DNA of 64,000 nucleotides, taken from the NCBI RefSeq assembly GCF_029168945.1, contig NC_083604.1:66170211-66234210 (forward strand), in the 5' to 3' direction. Each line of letters starts with the position of its first letter. Position 1 is the first letter of the stretch. A program made the translations under genes and the position numbers. The notes beneath the pieces are model-generated. The model was given only the letters and a program-made list of their open reading frames with translations. It made no database searches and was not told the DNA's origin. This DNA comes from Cannabis sativa. Taxonomy: Eukaryota; Streptophyta; Magnoliopsida; Rosales; Cannabaceae. Of this stretch, positions 44,549 through 55,163 are shown piece by piece.

Positions 44549-45787
44549 ATGGAACAAGGGCTTTATGTTTTAAGACCTGATACTCAAATCTCACTAAATA
44601 CTGAACTTTTCAATGTAGCTAAACCTAGAAGCCTTAAAAGAAAAGAGATTGATAATGATGATCAAACTTATCTATGGCATTTACGTTTAGGTCATATAGG
44701 TTTTGATAGACTCAATAGGCTAACCAAAGACAGTCCATTGAAAAATGTCGTCTTAGGAGAACTGCCAGTATGCGAGTCTTGCCTAGAAGGAAAAATGACC
44801 AAACGTTCTTTCTCTGCAAAGGGAGAGCGTGCCAAACAACCCCTAGGGTTAGTGCATTCAGATGTTTGCGGACCTCTGAATGTAAAAGCCCGAGGTGGTT
44901 ATGAGTATTTTGTCACTTTCATTGACGACTTCTCTAGATACAATTTTCTTTACCTAATGCAAAAGAAATCTGAAACGTTTGAAAAGTTTCAGGAATTTCA
45001 TGCTTTGGCTCAAAACCAATTAGGTAAAACATTAAAGATCTTGCGAACTGAAAGGGGTGGAGAATATATGGATATGCAGTTCAAAGATCATTTAACTGAA
45101 CTTGGAATTGAATCCCGATATACTACCCCAAGCACTCCACAGCAAAATGGAGTTGCAGAAAGAAGAAATCGCATTCTCTTAGAAATGGTTAGGTCCATGC
45201 TGAGTTATTCAACTCTGTCTACGTCCTTCTGGGGATATGCTATTCAAATGGCAAACGACATTTTAAATGTTGTACCATCTAAAGCAGTCCCTAAGACACC
45301 CGTCGAACTATGGAATGGTCGTACACCTAGTTTACGCCATTATAGGATTTGGGGGTGCCCTGCTCACGTCTTGAGAAAGAAAGAAGGCAAACTGGAATTT
45401 CAAACTGAAGTTTGCATGTTTTTCGGAAATTCTAAAGAGACTAGGGGTGGACTATTTTATAGTCACAAGGATAACAAAGTATTTGTTTCTACAAGTGCTA
45501 CTTTCCTTGAAGATAACTATATGAAAGACAACAAACTGAAAAGTGAAGTTGTTTTAGAGGAAATGCTTACAGATACTGTTCCTTCAAATGTTCCATCCTC
45601 TTCTACTCAAGAAGAGAAAAATCCCACTCCCTCAGTTGTAGCAACTGAGAAAACTACTACCAAAGCTCCTGTTCAGAAAGTCACCGCTCCTCGTCGTGGT
45701 GGGAGGGTTTCTACAAAACCATCTCATTGTGGCTTGGATGGTGAAATCAATATGGTCGTTGGTAACGGTATTGATGACGACCCATAA
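44549..45787 (+). pseudogene. int: Angela-like integrase
   Basis: A 412-codon open frame. The zinc-binding part is WHLRLGHIGFDRL with CESCLEGKMTKRSF. The core shows HSDVCGPL (first D), LRTERGGEYMD where the second catalytic aspartate is expected but glutamate stands, and QQNGVAERRNR (E). The GKLEFQTEVCMFFG region and a serine/threonine-rich linker follow. The D-to-E change should abolish or weaken strand transfer. A frameshift at the end separates it from RT. Confidence 0.85.
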
Positions 45788-46760
45788 ACAGGCAATGGCA
45801 AGTCCGCAACAGAAGCGATGGTCAGCCGACATGGATTCAGAAATGGATTCCATGAAAAAGAACAAAGTCTGGGAATATGTAGATCCACCCGATGATTATC
45901 GTTCAATTGGATGCAAATGGGTCTACAAGAAGAAAAGAGGCGCTGGAGGCGAAGTCGAAACTTTCAAAGCTAGACTGGTCGCCAAGGGTTATACCCAAAG
46001 AGAAGGTGTGGACTATGAGGAAAATTTTAGTCCGGTTTCCATGCTCAAATCCATCCAAATTCTTCTCTCCATCGCAGCCGCTTTCGATTATGAAATCTGG
46101 AAAATGGATGTCAAGACAGCCTTCCTTAATGGGCTTCTTGAAGAAACCATCTATATGGATTAACCAGAAGGTTATGTTCTTCCTGGGCAGGAAAATAAAG
46201 TTTGCAAATTAAATACGTCCATTTATGGATTTAAGCAAGCTTCTCGCTCATGGAATAAAAGGTTTGATGAGATCATTAAAACCTACGGCTTTCATCAGAA
46301 TGAAGATGAACCTTGTGTTTACCAACTCAAGGAAGACCAAGTAGTAGTATTCCTGGTCCTTTATGTTGATGACATTTTGATCATTGGCAACAATGTCAAG
46401 AAAATGACTCACATCAAGGAATGGCTAGACACTCAATTCGACATGAAAGACTTGGGTGAGGCAGCCTATGTTCTTGGTATTCAGATTATCAGAAACCGGA
46501 AGAACAAATCCCTTGCTCTCTCTCAAACAACTTACATTGACAAAGTTCTAGAGAGATTCTCAATGACTAATACCAATGGGGCGAATATGCCTTCTAGATA
46601 TGGTATACGTCTATCTAAGGAACAGTGTCCTACTGATCCTCAAGAGATAGAAGACATGACAAAACTTCCTTATGCTTCTGCAGTTGGAAGTCTAATTTAT
46701 GCTATGTTATGCACTAGACCTGACATCTGCTATGCAGTTGGAATCGTGAGCAGGTATTAG
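45788..46760 (+). pseudogene. pol: Angela-like reverse transcriptase
   Basis: Begins MDSEMDSMKKNKVWEYV, then GCKWVYKKKRGAGGEV, ARLVAKGYTQREGVDY and KMDVKTAFLNGLLEETIYM. A stop at 46160 stands where glutamine is normal. The frame then continues through IYGFKQASRSWNKRFDE to the catalytic box YVDDILI near 46365, and on to LPYASAVGSLIYAM and TRPDICYAVG. It ends at a TAG at 46758, again one C-to-T step from glutamine. Confidence 0.88.
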
Positions 46761-47339
46761 TCAAATCCAGGACAGGAACATTGGAATGCTGTTAAGTATA
46801 TTTTGAAATACTTAAAGAGTACAAGGAATTATGTATGAGTCTACAAGGGTGGTGCTTTAAATCCCATAGGCTATACAGACTCAGATTTCTAGGCATGTCT
46901 TGAAGACAGGAAATCTACATCTGGGATGGTGTTTACTCTTGGGGGTGGAGCAGTGCTTTAAAGAAGTGCGAAACAAACCGCGATTTCGGATTCTACCATG
47001 GAGGCAGAATACATAGCCGCTGCTGAAGCAGCTAAAGAGGTTGTCTGGCTTAGAAAGTTCTTCACCAGTCTTGGTGTAGTACCTTGAATGGAAAAGTCTC
47101 TAGTCCTGCTTTGTGATAACAATGGAGCTATAGCCAACAGTAAGGAACCTCGGAGCCACAAGAGAAGTAAACATATAGAAAGAAAATATCATATTATCAG
47201 AGAATATGTGGCAAGAGGGGATGAACTGGTGGAGAAAGTGGACACACAGGACAACTTAGCTAATCCATTCACCAAAGTCTTGGCAGTGACTGCATTCGAA
47301 AAGCACCGTCAGAATTTAGGGTTAATTGAAATATACTGA
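46761..47339 (+). pseudogene. pol: Angela-like RNase H
   Basis: Fragments read YTDSDF, ACLEDRKSTSGMVFTLGGG, then STMEAEYIAAAEAAKEVVWL, and in the last open stretch LCDNNGAIANSKEP, KHIERKYHIIREYV and DNLANPFTKVL. These are the copia RNase H landmarks including D, E, D residues. Four stops lie between 46837 and 47083. Ends at 47339, just before the purine tract. Confidence 0.85.
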
Positions 47340-47354
47340 TTAGTTTTATACTAG

Positions 47355-47368
47355 TGCAAGTGGGAGTT
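47355..47368 (+). promoter_or_regulatory. Angela-like polypurine tract
   Basis: GCAAGTGGGAGTT directly precedes the 3' LTR. AAGTGGGAG is the usual copia plus-strand primer sequence. Confidence 0.85.
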
Positions 47369-49166
47369 TGTTGGGTTTTATGCCCTAAATAAAACTCTAT
47401 TTCAATGTAATCCAGATTATTCAATATCAATAAAGTAACAGAAGTATTTTTCATTCACTTGTGTGTGTTTTGGTTCACTTTATCAATTGTTTGTCTATTT
47501 GATTTATAAATTCACTCAAACCCTTTTCATATACTTGATCATGTTTATTGTGTTGTCAACACAGTAGAAAGTAAACATGACTATGTGAATAAACGATTCC
47601 TAGATTTATCAGAATACTGGGTTTTACTGATATAACAATCTACAACAGAGTTTACTTGCATTTGGAGAAATGCTATGTTCTTTCCAGAACATTGGTTAAA
47701 GTAAAGCTCAGGTTGGATGCATGGAGTATGCATTGGAATGGAACGATATTAAACTTTGAAATAGATTTATAAAACTTACCGTAATATCTATTCAATTCAA
47801 TATCACTAAGTTGATCCTAGATCAAATGATCTAAATCCTGATATGGTTAGGCTCAATCTCAAGAGTATTATTCGTGTTCTTTGATTTGTTAGTTAAGCCT
47901 ACTTTTGGGTCAGGGTGATACGTACTTTTTGGGAACACGGTAGTGCAATTGAGTGGGAGCGCTAACATAAACATGGAATCTATAGCTTCTATCTGGCGAA
48001 TAGTAAGCAAAGGATGATTTCCTTCGAGCTTAACCAAACGAAGATAAATGGTGGAGTACTCATTTCACTTAGCTGAAATATCATTTATATAGGGTTAAGT
48101 GTTTTAAGGATAAAATAAATTGTAGGGTGTTACGGTAATTAAGTCCCTTTATAATGTAAATCATCCATATAGAGGATCATTGATCAAATTAGGATTATAA
48201 CAATGGATAACTAATGATGTGTCTATATGGTGGAACATATAGAGCATTCTATATACTGAGAGTGCAATTCTAAGTTCTATGCGTGGATTCAACGAAGAAT
48301 TAATAAGTCAGTGAATTTAAGTAGTAAATTCTTGATCTGCTTATTGGAAGCTCGGATATATAGACCCATGGTCCCCCCACTAGTTGAGACAATATTACTT
48401 TTAAGACTCATTTAATTGATTTTAATTAATCAATTATAATTCTCAAGTTAGACTGTGTCTATTTGAGAATTTATCACTTATTAAGGACAAAACAATAAAT
48501 ACAGAATTTGAAGGGCATATTTATTAATTGGGAAACTTTAATTAGTTTAATTATTAATAAATAAATGACAATATATTATTTGATAATTAATTTTAATTAT
48601 TAAATAATTAGATTTGACATTTATGTGGTTGAAAATTGGCAGTTTTTGACAAAATAGGAAACTAGCAATGTATGAAAAGGAAAGTTGGAAAAGTGGCAAG
48701 CCTTGTTTCCACAATGCCTAGGCCGGCCACCTTGCTTCCCTTTTCACATTTATTTTTCAATTTTTTAATGCCAAGTAATTCAACCATAGCCCTAGGTGGT
48801 CTTCTATAAATAGAAGGTAAAGGCTTCAGTTTTTGTAACACTTTTAACAGAATTTTCTCTCACACAAAAACTCTCTTCAAGCCGCCCCTCTCTCTCTCTC
48901 TCTACCTTCTCTGTTTTCAAAATCTCTAAGTGATAGAGTAGTGCCCACACACATCAAGTAATACCTCAATCATATTGAGGAAGGCTGTGTAGAATTTAGA
49001 TTCAACAAAGAAGGACATTCGGGCTTAGATCTTGATTATACTTTGCGACAGAAAGGAATCAAGGGTTAGAGATCTGAGTGGGAGGAGACATATATTCCGC
49101 TGCACCCAATGTAAGATTTCTCTTACTTTTATGTGTTTAATTTTCCTGGTAAAATAAATTCCAACA
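47369..49166 (+). repeat. Angela-like 3' LTR
   Basis: Starts TGTTGGGTTTTATGCCC and ends ATTCCAACA. TATA box at 48805-48812. Relative to the left LTR and to the solo LTR, a segment of about 64 bp is missing at 49145, with TCC at both deletion borders. The next bases GTAAA are LINE-B sequence and would be the right-hand target duplication. Confidence 0.93.
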
Positions 49167-50656
49167 GTAAATACGTCCCACAAGAGAATCTTCATACAAA
49201 AGAAGGCGCCATCCCTGCTTTCCTAACAAGAGAAGATTATAATCCCGCAAATTACGAAAGCCAATCCCACCTGAATTCTTGCTTCTACAAAGTCGACGCC
49301 AACTAAACCAACTGACACCTTTTGTTCTATTATTAGAGGACCCCCACCAATACTTTGACATTAAGCTCTCAAGGTGTGAAACAGTCTTAACCGGAAGAAG
49401 AAACACAGACATCGCATAAGTTGGCAACGCTTGAGCCACCGTTTTGAGCAAAAACTCACGACCAGCCTTTGACAATATACGACCTTCCCAACTCTGTATT
49501 CGCTTGAGCATCTTATCTTTAAGAAAACTCAATATTGCATCTTTATTCCTCCCCATAGTACAAGGAAGTCCCAAATAAGTACTTTGTTCATCAGCCATGG
49601 GCATTCTCAGCATGGAACACATTCTGTCACGAATAGCAAGAGGAGTATTAGAACTAAAGAAAATTGAAGACTAAGTAAAATTCACCTGCTGTCCTGTAGC
49701 TGCTTCAAATAATTGAAGAAGCCGCAGTACATTAGAAGCCTCCCGCTGATTAGCACAATAATAGACATAGCTATCATCAGCAAATAGCATATGCGATATT
49801 ACAGGTGCCCCATTCGCAACCTTACAACCCTTCAAAAGACCATCAACTTCAAACTTTTTAATAAGAGATGTAAAACCCTTAGCACAAATGAGAAAAAGAT
49901 AAGGAGATAAAGGATCCCCTTGACGAATACCCCTTCCCGGCACAAAAGAATTTGAAACATGACCGCCGTGAACAATTTTATACTTTACTGAATTAACCAT
50001 AGCCAAAACAAGGTCCACAAAACGAGTGGCAAATTCCATTCTCTCCATCATAGCTCGAAGAAAACCCCATTCAACTCTGTCATAGGCTTTGCTTAAATCC
50101 AATTTCAAGGCCATATATCCCTCCTTACCCGTACGTTTCCTCTTCAGATAATGCATTACTTCAAAAGCTACCATAATATTATCGGAGATTAAACGACCAG
50201 GAATAAATGCAGATCGAGTTAGAAAGATAACATTTGGCAAAACTACTTTAAGGCGATTCGCAATCACCTTAGAAATAATTTTGTATAGGACATTACACAA
50301 AGCTATAGGCCGCAGATCACTCATAGAAACAGGCTGCTTTTTCTTGGAATAAGGACAATATTTGTATCATTAAGAGCATCAGGTAAAGTAGCAGTATCAA
50401 AGAAACCTCTACCCTGCATAACCACATCATCCTTCACAACATTCCAATATTTCTGAAAAAACCCCGGCGTCATACCATCAGGTCCCGGCGATTTATCCGG
50501 ATGCATATGAAATAGAGCACGCCTCACTTCCTCCTCAGTGACCGGATCAAGGAGTTGCTGATTATGAGCCCAAATAACTGCACTGGGAGTAGTATCAATG
50601 ACTGGAGAAAACTGTAAAGCTGATGCCGTAAATAGATTCTTAAAATAATTCAACAT
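49167..50656 (-). pseudogene. LINE-B reverse transcriptase
   Basis: Spread over frames 50656-50321, 50324-49671 and 49622-49167, with one frameshift and one stop. Motifs in order: HMHPDKSPGPDGMTPGFFQ, LRPIALCNVLYK, SAFIPGRLISDNIMVAFE, ALKLDLSKAYDRVEW, GRGIRQGDPLSPYLF, the catalytic FADDSYVYY near 49785, and YLGLPCTMGRNK, LSKAGREFLLKTVAQALPTY. It ends at EDSLVGRIY against the copia LTR. RT is better conserved here than in LINE-A. Confidence 0.85.
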
Positions 50657-51490
50657 AACATCAGGAAGACGATCATCCCACGAGACCCAACTACCCGAAT
50701 CATCTTGAAGGCGAGAAATCGTATTATGCTTTTTCCTAGCAGTAGCTTTAGCATGAAAAACTTGGTATTACTATCACCTTCTCGAAGCCATAATTGCTTA
50801 GATCTTTGACGCCAGAAAATCTCTTGCTGGTTTAGGGTCTCACTTAACCTCACTTCAGCCTCACGAAATCGCTGAATAGAAAGAGAGTCCCTCCCTTGCT
50901 TCCATCGCCGAATCTCTCTTTTGCACTGCGAGATTTTTTTCTTGAAATTACCCGTATACTCTTTTCCCCAAACAGCAAGCCTGTCACCACAATACTTTAA
51001 TTTCTGACAAATCGGCTGACCACTACACTGCTCCCAACAATCAGATACAACTTGTAAACACATGGGCTCACGCAACCACGCATTCTCAAAACGGAATATC
51101 CGAAAAGGAACAATAAAATTATTCGAGATTGGCTCCAGTAGTAACGGACAATGATCTGAAGCCGTGATTTCAAGATTAGTGAGCTTAGCAAAATTAAACC
51201 GTTGATACCATTGAGAACTTACCAAAGCACGATCCAAACGGACCTCTATCCAAGAATTAGTACCTCTCACACGCTTCCAAGTAAATGGATACCCCAACAA
51301 GTCAAGATCAATGAGATCGCACTCAGCTAGAACATCATTAAACCCATCCAGTAACCACCGAGGATAATCGTTGCCTCCCCTCTTATCTAGAGGACTGGTA
51401 ACATTATTCATGTCTCCAATAACACACCATGGAAGAGAAGACTCTGACTTGAGAGTACGCAACAAATCCCATGTTGCAAAATCCATCTTC
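50650..51490 (-). pseudogene. LINE-B endonuclease, C-terminal half
   Basis: Residues WCVIGDMNNV, then KRGGNDYPRWLLDGFNDVL, DLIDLDLLGYPFTWKR, VRLDRALVSSQW and ITASDHCPLLLEP are the conserved second half of the APE-like endonuclease, with D-x-N and S-D-H catalytic sites present. The first half is missing. Downstream come the RT-proximal linker and IFWRQRSKQLWLREGDSNTK. The endonuclease nicks target DNA to prime reverse transcription. Confidence 0.8.
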
Positions 51491-52044
51491 CAACTCATCC
51501 AACATATATAAAGTATCATTATTTAATGCAAAATCCACCTTACCAACAATCCCCATAGTTTGCTCCTTATTTGTAAGAGCTGAAACCTTACCTGGAGACT
51601 CCATCCTCGCCATACGCCCAAGCCCTCGATCCACTCCAACAACCCCATTAGTTGGCCAAGCCGGAGACTGGGCCCCCAGTGCCACCGACGAACTATTACT
51701 CCGACCAACAAACGCCACCTCCGATTCTTCACCATCACGCAACCACTGCGATCCAACCAAGTTGTACCTCCTCTGGGGTTGATCCCTCATGAAAGTACCA
51801 TAAGGTTTTAGAATTTCTTCAATCGGCATTTCAAACAGCTTGGAGCAGAACCTTTCAGAATGTCCAATAACACCACAAATAAAACAAAAAGTAGGAACAT
51901 ACTCATATTTAAATTCTGCCCAACAACTTGGATCATCCATGCTACGCCTGAGCTTCTCCCTTCGTTTTAATGGTACAGTAATGTCGATGGAAACTCGGAC
52001 ACACATGTATTCACGCCAAACATGCTGAAAATTCTTCGGATCCA
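51404..52044 (-). pseudogene. LINE-B ORF1 (nucleic-acid binding), truncated
   Basis: Opens at the LTR junction with KNFQHVWREYMCVRVSIDI and PLKRREKL. A CCHC knuckle FCFICGVIGHSERFCSKLF follows, typical of ORF1 proteins with a DUF4283-type N-terminus; that N-terminal domain is cut off here. The downstream part is a low-complexity linker rich in G, S and R. A deletion removes the ORF1 end and the endonuclease start, so the frame runs into endonuclease-related sequence. It would bind LINE RNA in active copies. Confidence 0.75.
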
Positions 52045-53250
52045 TGTTAGGATAAAATTAGTCTAAGTTTTTGGTCATATTTTCGGTTAGTTTTCACTCT
52101 TTGTTTATAGTTTTAGGGCTATTTTACGCTTGATTCTTTTGTTTCCGGTCCTCGGGTGTTTAAAGAAAGTATGTACAAGAATTGAGGACGCATGGTGAAA
52201 GAATCGAGGAGAAAAAAACTAAGAATTGTGTCGCTACCTGTTCCAGTCGCGAGGGGAACATGCCAGTCACGACGGGAACTGGGAGAAAGATTTTCAAGAA
52301 TCCGCTGCTTAACCCCGTCGCGACGGGGCATTGCCAGTCGCGACGGGGACCCCAGTGACAGGATTTTTGGACAGTGTCGTAATTTCACGAATTTTAAAGA
52401 TGAGACTTGGTTTAAATAGAGGGAGTTCGTGAAAATTAGGGGTCATTCAGATTTGGAGCCCTAGAAACAAAGGAGGAGGCTAGAAGAGCGGCTTGTGGCG
52501 ACCCGGATCAATTGCTTCAACTAGTTCTTTCTCTTCTCTTTAGTTTTTCTATGCTATTTTCTGTTTCAATTTTAATTATGGATTTGATGATGGATGTTAT
52601 GAACTAAACTCCTATTTAGGGAGATGATGATTGTTGATTGAATTTATCCTTAGTTAATGATAATTGCTATTTCTCCTTTCTTGATTGTGAAATTTATCCA
52701 TATTTGTGTTAATTCCATGTTTAAGCTTGATCACCTTTTACATGTTCTATGATCTCAATTCAAAATCTGAAAAGTGAGAATTGAGAATGCTAAAATTGAA
52801 TAAACTAGGTTTTGATGTGAAACGAAAGTATTTACATAGCCTTAGTGACAATTAGATTATTGCGTAATGTTGATTATATGTTAGTCTAATTCAGAGATGA
52901 TTAGATAACATGTGATTTAGGACCTAAAATATCTGAAAAGAGTTAGGTTAATTTTATAATCTGTCATTCACATTGAGAAAGAGAGTAGTAATTAGCATTA
53001 ACAATTGGGTAATTAAATCAACATGATTCTTTTCCCTAATTTCTCATCCTTGATTAAACACCGTTCTTGTTTTCTTTAATTTTCTTGATTATCTTTATTT
53101 CAAACTTTATTAAAATTATTTTTATTTGCCAAATAGAATCATGAATCTAGTTTAGTGGTATTCAGTTCAATTCCCTGTGGTTCGACCTCACCTGTGTGAG
53201 TTTACTACTTGATTACGTACACTTGCGTATTGTTCTTAATTTTCGTAACA
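52045..53250 (+). repeat. Athila-like 5' LTR
   Basis: TGTTAGGATAAAATTAG to TTTTCGTAACA. Contains a perfect 16-bp palindrome CCCCGTCGCGACGGGG at 52313-52328 and related GTCGCGACGGGGA and GTCACGACGGGAA copies within 52245-52350. Confidence 0.8.
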
Positions 53251-53256
53251 AGTTTT

Positions 53257-53274
53257 TGGCGCCGTTGCCGGGGA
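53257..53274 (+). promoter_or_regulatory. Athila-like primer-binding site
   Basis: TGGCGCCGTTGCCGGGGA, six bases after the LTR end. It is a well-known Athila-type site. Confidence 0.88.
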
Positions 53275-53539
53275 ACTGTATAAAGATTAATATTACATAA
53301 AATTATACTAACTTCTACTTTGGTTAATTCTTTTTTGCTTATTTCTAATCTGTTTCTTTTAGATTAAATTTTGTAATATTATTAAAAATTAAATTTTGTT
53401 CTAATTTGGTTTTTCTTTTTAGTTTTAGTATTAATTTTGTTGTTTCAAATTTTTATCTTTTAATTACTAATTTAGTTTTATTTTTTTTTTAATTTTACTA
53501 ATGTTGTACTTATGAGTTTGACCTGCAAGATAAATCCAA

Positions 53540-54231
53540 ATGCTATATCTTGAGGATTTTGTCCAACAACACAATGAACCATTCTATTCTGCTTGGAGGA
53601 GATTTAAAGAGCTTGGAGAGAGATGTTATCCCACTTTCTCAAGTGGAAGTTTTACATGGCTCTTTTATAATGGACTTAACGATGAAACAAGAAGCTGGGT
53701 TGATTATGGAGCAGAGGCAATTGGAGCGCCTCTATTAATGAGAGGCTATGATGTAATAAATCTGTTGAATTATATGGCAGATTTTGATTACGACTGGCAT
53801 TGGGATCCATCACTTCAGGGTTGGAGTCACCAATACCCACCTTATTGCCCAAATTCATCCCAACAAACTGAAAAAGAGGAGCAACTACTATCACTTCTAC
53901 AATCACTTCCAGGAGAGATTAACCGCTTAACTGACATGGTGAGATCCTTATGTGATAATTCAATGACTCATGATTCAAAATGTAATAACTCCAATGATGA
54001 AAGTTATGAGAGTTGTTGGTACAATGAAGAAGGGTCATTATTTGAATACAAGGAAGATAATGAGCCTACAATTGAAGATCAAGATCCTTGTGAAGAGGAA
54101 ATCATTGAATATAAAATCACAAGTGAGGGGATAGCCAAGTAGAGAGTGAGCAACAAGAAGAAGGGTTGTTAGATGAAAGTGTAGAAACTGTGACATTGGA
54201 GGATGAAGAAGAACATGGCATCATTGATTCG
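53540..54231 (+). pseudogene. gag: Athila-like gag fragment
   Basis: A 200-codon frame contains LEDFVQQHNEPFYSAWRRFK, CYPTFSSGSFTWLFYNGLND and YDVINLLNYMADFDYDWHWD. This is the core pattern of Athila Gag (F-Y-AW-RFK, then FYNGL, then Y-LL-MA-Y-W). The sequence then becomes acidic. It starts only about 270 bases after the primer site, so the N-terminal Gag part is absent. The stop at 54140 is followed by similar acidic coding-like sequence up to Tat2. It may be a deleted, non-autonomous derivative. Confidence 0.6.
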
Positions 54232-55100
54232 TGTTATAGTGAGATTTCTCTCACCTAGAAACTCGAGACCAGACTCCTCTTTAAAAGGACACGTGTATTC
54301 AGATTCCCAATGAAAGCTGAAATGTCCGTGAGAGACTTCTCGAAGTTTAGACCTCGCCCAGGATAAAACCAGCGAGGTATTGCGGGTGCGACCTAATTCA
54401 CACCGCATAACCATAATCCTCATCATGCGGGGTAGACCCAACTCGCATATGTCAGAACATGTGCGAGTGTCTCCCTCTATACCCTCGCGACGAGTATGGA
54501 GATCGATGCCCTATGAGGTAGTTTTGGTCCCAGCGACCCAACAGCCCTAACAGACCAATATAAGTTCGCATGTCCAGAAGTTACCAGCTTCAACATGCGA
54601 CGTCTACAACGGGCGATTACTTAAGGACGCAGACGTTCCAAACGTATGTGCGATCCTACGAGCTCAACAGACGGAACATGAACGGTCAACTCGCAGATGC
54701 GAAAGACGCATACGTTGATGAATTCAGTAACTGTCATACATTTATTAATGTTAATGTTGTTTGAGTTTAGTCATTGCAATTCAATGTGTAAATAATGGAT
54801 TAACAATAAATGTGATCCTCATGTAACCGATTGGGCACCTGCTTTGTATATAAAGGGGTGATCCACCGTGAAAATGCACCTACGAATCCCTTGCTACAGT
54901 GGACTAAGCAGAACGAAATCTGACTGAACCACTATAATTCACCGTCTCATTTATTTTTCCAGCTTTGTTGTTTACTCTCGCATTCCTATTCGAGTACTCG
55001 CCATTCTAGGTTGAATACTCGCATTTGTCATCTCTCAAATAATTCTCTCTTTTACCAGTTAAATTGTACTTTTTGGTGTTGCGAAATATCAGTAACAACA
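54232..55100 (+). repeat. Tat2 5' LTR
   Basis: About 869 bp from TGTTATAGTGAG to AGTAACAACA. TATA box TATATAAA at 54847-54854. The right end is fixed by the primer site; the left end is chosen by the TG start and resemblance to the inverted right end. The second LTR is not available for confirmation. Confidence 0.7.
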
Positions 55101-55102
55101 TT

Positions 55103-55120
55103 TGGCGCCGTCTGTGGGAA
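55103..55120 (+). promoter_or_regulatory. Tat2 primer-binding site
   Basis: TGGCGCCGTCTGTGGGAA, two bases after the LTR. It is a common site in Tat-lineage elements. Confidence 0.85.
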
Positions 55121-55163
55121 CTCGACTGTAAGATTCTATTCACTTCAAAGAACATCACTCAAC

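Larger units (their letters stand above)
39679..49166 (+). mobile_element. Angela-like Ty1/copia element, left LTR truncated
   Basis: A 5'-truncated left LTR, mutated primer-binding site, long leader, gag, protease, integrase, RT, RNase H, purine tract and a complete 1798-bp right LTR. Domain order with integrase before RT is copia. LTR length, TGTTGG start and AAGTGGGAG tract fit the Angela/Tork group, which is an inference. Compared with the right LTR, the left one lacks its first 485 bases or so. Many in-frame stops and an altered integrase active site make it dead. Confidence 0.88.
49167..52044 (-). mobile_element. LINE-B, ORF1, endonuclease and RT part
   Basis: A minus-strand L1-type element interrupted on both sides: by the Athila-like LTR at 52045 (inside ORF1) and by the copia LTR at 49166 (after RT). 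In order it holds an ORF1 C-terminal part, the second half of the endonuclease, RT and the start of the zinc-binding region. The RNase H end is at 35036-35658. The same orientation and complementary content support one original LINE. The sequence is related to LINE-A but clearly a different copy. Confidence 0.8.

Noticed and set aside
50999..51191. Possible separate small gene on the minus strand.
   Set aside because: It is a shifted frame of the LINE-B endonuclease.
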